NCBI RefSeq assembly: GCF_020805785.1
Contig: NZ_JAJGZV010000002.1
Coordinates: 310,001-374,000 of the forward strand
Length of the DNA: 64,000 bases
Direction of reading: 5' to 3'
DNA from: Flavobacterium chungbukense
GTDB taxonomy: Bacteria; Bacteroidota; Bacteroidia; Flavobacteriales; Flavobacteriaceae
Part shown: positions 63,749-64,000 of the stretch, piece by piece
Numbering within the stretch: position 1 is the first letter of the stretch
How the letters are laid out: each line of letters opens with the position of its first letter
Notes under the pieces: model-generated
Databases searched by the model: none
Told to the model about the DNA's origin: nothing
Seen by the model: the letters and a program-made list of their open reading frames with translations, nothing else
Program-made: the position numbers and the translations under genes

Positions 63749-63845
63749 GTCATTTCGACGAAGGAGAAATCACACTCGCTAATCTACAAAGATTTTGATT
63801 CTCTTCATGGACTTTCTAGTGTGATTTCTCCTTCGTCGAAATGAC
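63749..63845. repeat. GTCATTTC-type inverted-repeat element without a gene
   Basis: Perfect 27-bp inverted arms at 63749-63775 and 63819-63845 enclose 43 bases. The left arm is identical in sequence to the left arm at 4563-4589 of the GIY-YIG element. The 297-bp gap also holds the promoter at 63951. Confidence 0.85.
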
Positions 63846-63950
63846 ATAAACTGAGAAAAGAATACTTAAGCAAATATAAATTTTCTTTACTAAATTCTTC
63901 ATCATTTTCTCTCCTCCATCATAAAATTTTCCTAAATAAATTTTGCTTAA

Positions 63951-63980
63951 TTGGTATATCGGGAAAAGTCGATATATTTG
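63951..63980 (+). promoter_or_regulatory. Bacteroidota sigma-A promoter overlapped by an inverted-repeat operator
   Basis: TTG (63951-63953), a 19-base spacer and TATATTTG (63973-63980) fit the consensus well. TATATCG (63955-63961) and CGATATA (63970-63976) form a 7-bp inverted repeat between and over these elements, placed to block RNA polymerase. The next ATG is 5 bases downstream, so the mRNA would have almost no leader. Confidence 0.7.
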
Positions 63981-63984
63981 CATT

Positions 63985-64000
63985 ATGGAAAAGATAGAAA
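63985..64000 (+). CDS. Start of a gene cut by the window end
   Basis: ATG 63985 begins MEKIE and runs off the window. The operator-like palindrome over its promoter suggests an autoregulated gene, possibly a small metal- or redox-responsive repressor of the ArsR type. That identity is a guess. Confidence 0.4.

Overview
The window looks like a chromosomal segment of a Bacteroidota bacterium, most likely Flavobacterium or a close relative. The DNA is AT-rich. Several genes are preceded by the Bacteroidota promoter element TAnnTTTG. The gene content is typical of the group: a SusC/SusD pair with ECF sigma and FecR, DUF3526 ABC permeases, lipoprotein signal peptides, and outer-membrane barrels ending in Phe. 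I saw no rRNA, tRNA or CRISPR array.

Layout. 1-4303: the end of a TonB-dependent siderophore-type receptor and two DUF3526 ABC permeases. 4304-5100: dense palindromic repeats and a GIY-YIG nuclease gene bracketed by inverted repeats. 5169-15237: a cell-surface signalling and uptake locus (ECF sigma, FecR, SusC with signalling domain, SusD, a further lipoprotein, a di-heme cytochrome c peroxidase, a small secreted protein). 15447-17866: a VOC protein and a frameshifted gene. 17893-26372 (minus strand): a heavy-metal efflux locus with a small Cys/His-rich protein, CzcA, CzcC, CzcB and a Zn/Cd-type P-type ATPase. 26609-28499: two outer-membrane proteins. 28660-35231 (minus): CheB, CheR, a response regulator, a large hybrid histidine kinase and a second kinase. 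35618-44120: SDR, SemiSWEET, an AraC-type sensory domain without its DNA-binding half, a multi-PAS kinase with a convergent response regulator, a PNPOx-like protein, DUF72 and an Nei/Fpg glycosylase. 44178-51035: a stress-type island (YciE-like ferritin, a very acidic protein, a DUF5661-like protein, a DUF1328 microprotein, topoisomerase IB, a Rho_N-like protein, DUF4142) mixed with unknown proteins. 51247-57549: amidohydrolase, alcohol dehydrogenase, aldo/keto reductase, cupin and two AraC regulators. 57797-60619: a secreted GH2 glycosidase. 60833-62101: an unknown protein followed by a ChrB-domain/AraC fusion. 62171-64000: a broken outer-membrane gene, a membrane protein, a TlpA-like thioredoxin, a repeat element, and the start of another gene behind a promoter that overlaps a palindrome.

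The most unusual layer is the repeats. At least five families of palindromic or repetitive elements sit between genes, and some have entered genes. One element of about 95 bp encodes most of the lipoprotein signal peptide of CzcB. Another copy encodes the last residues of the DUF72 protein. A third family frames the GIY-YIG gene and recurs twice without a gene, like an autonomous element and its gene-less derivatives. The ChrB-AraC fusion is the most interesting single protein.

Family names come from motif recognition by eye, without database searches. Domain boundaries are approximate.
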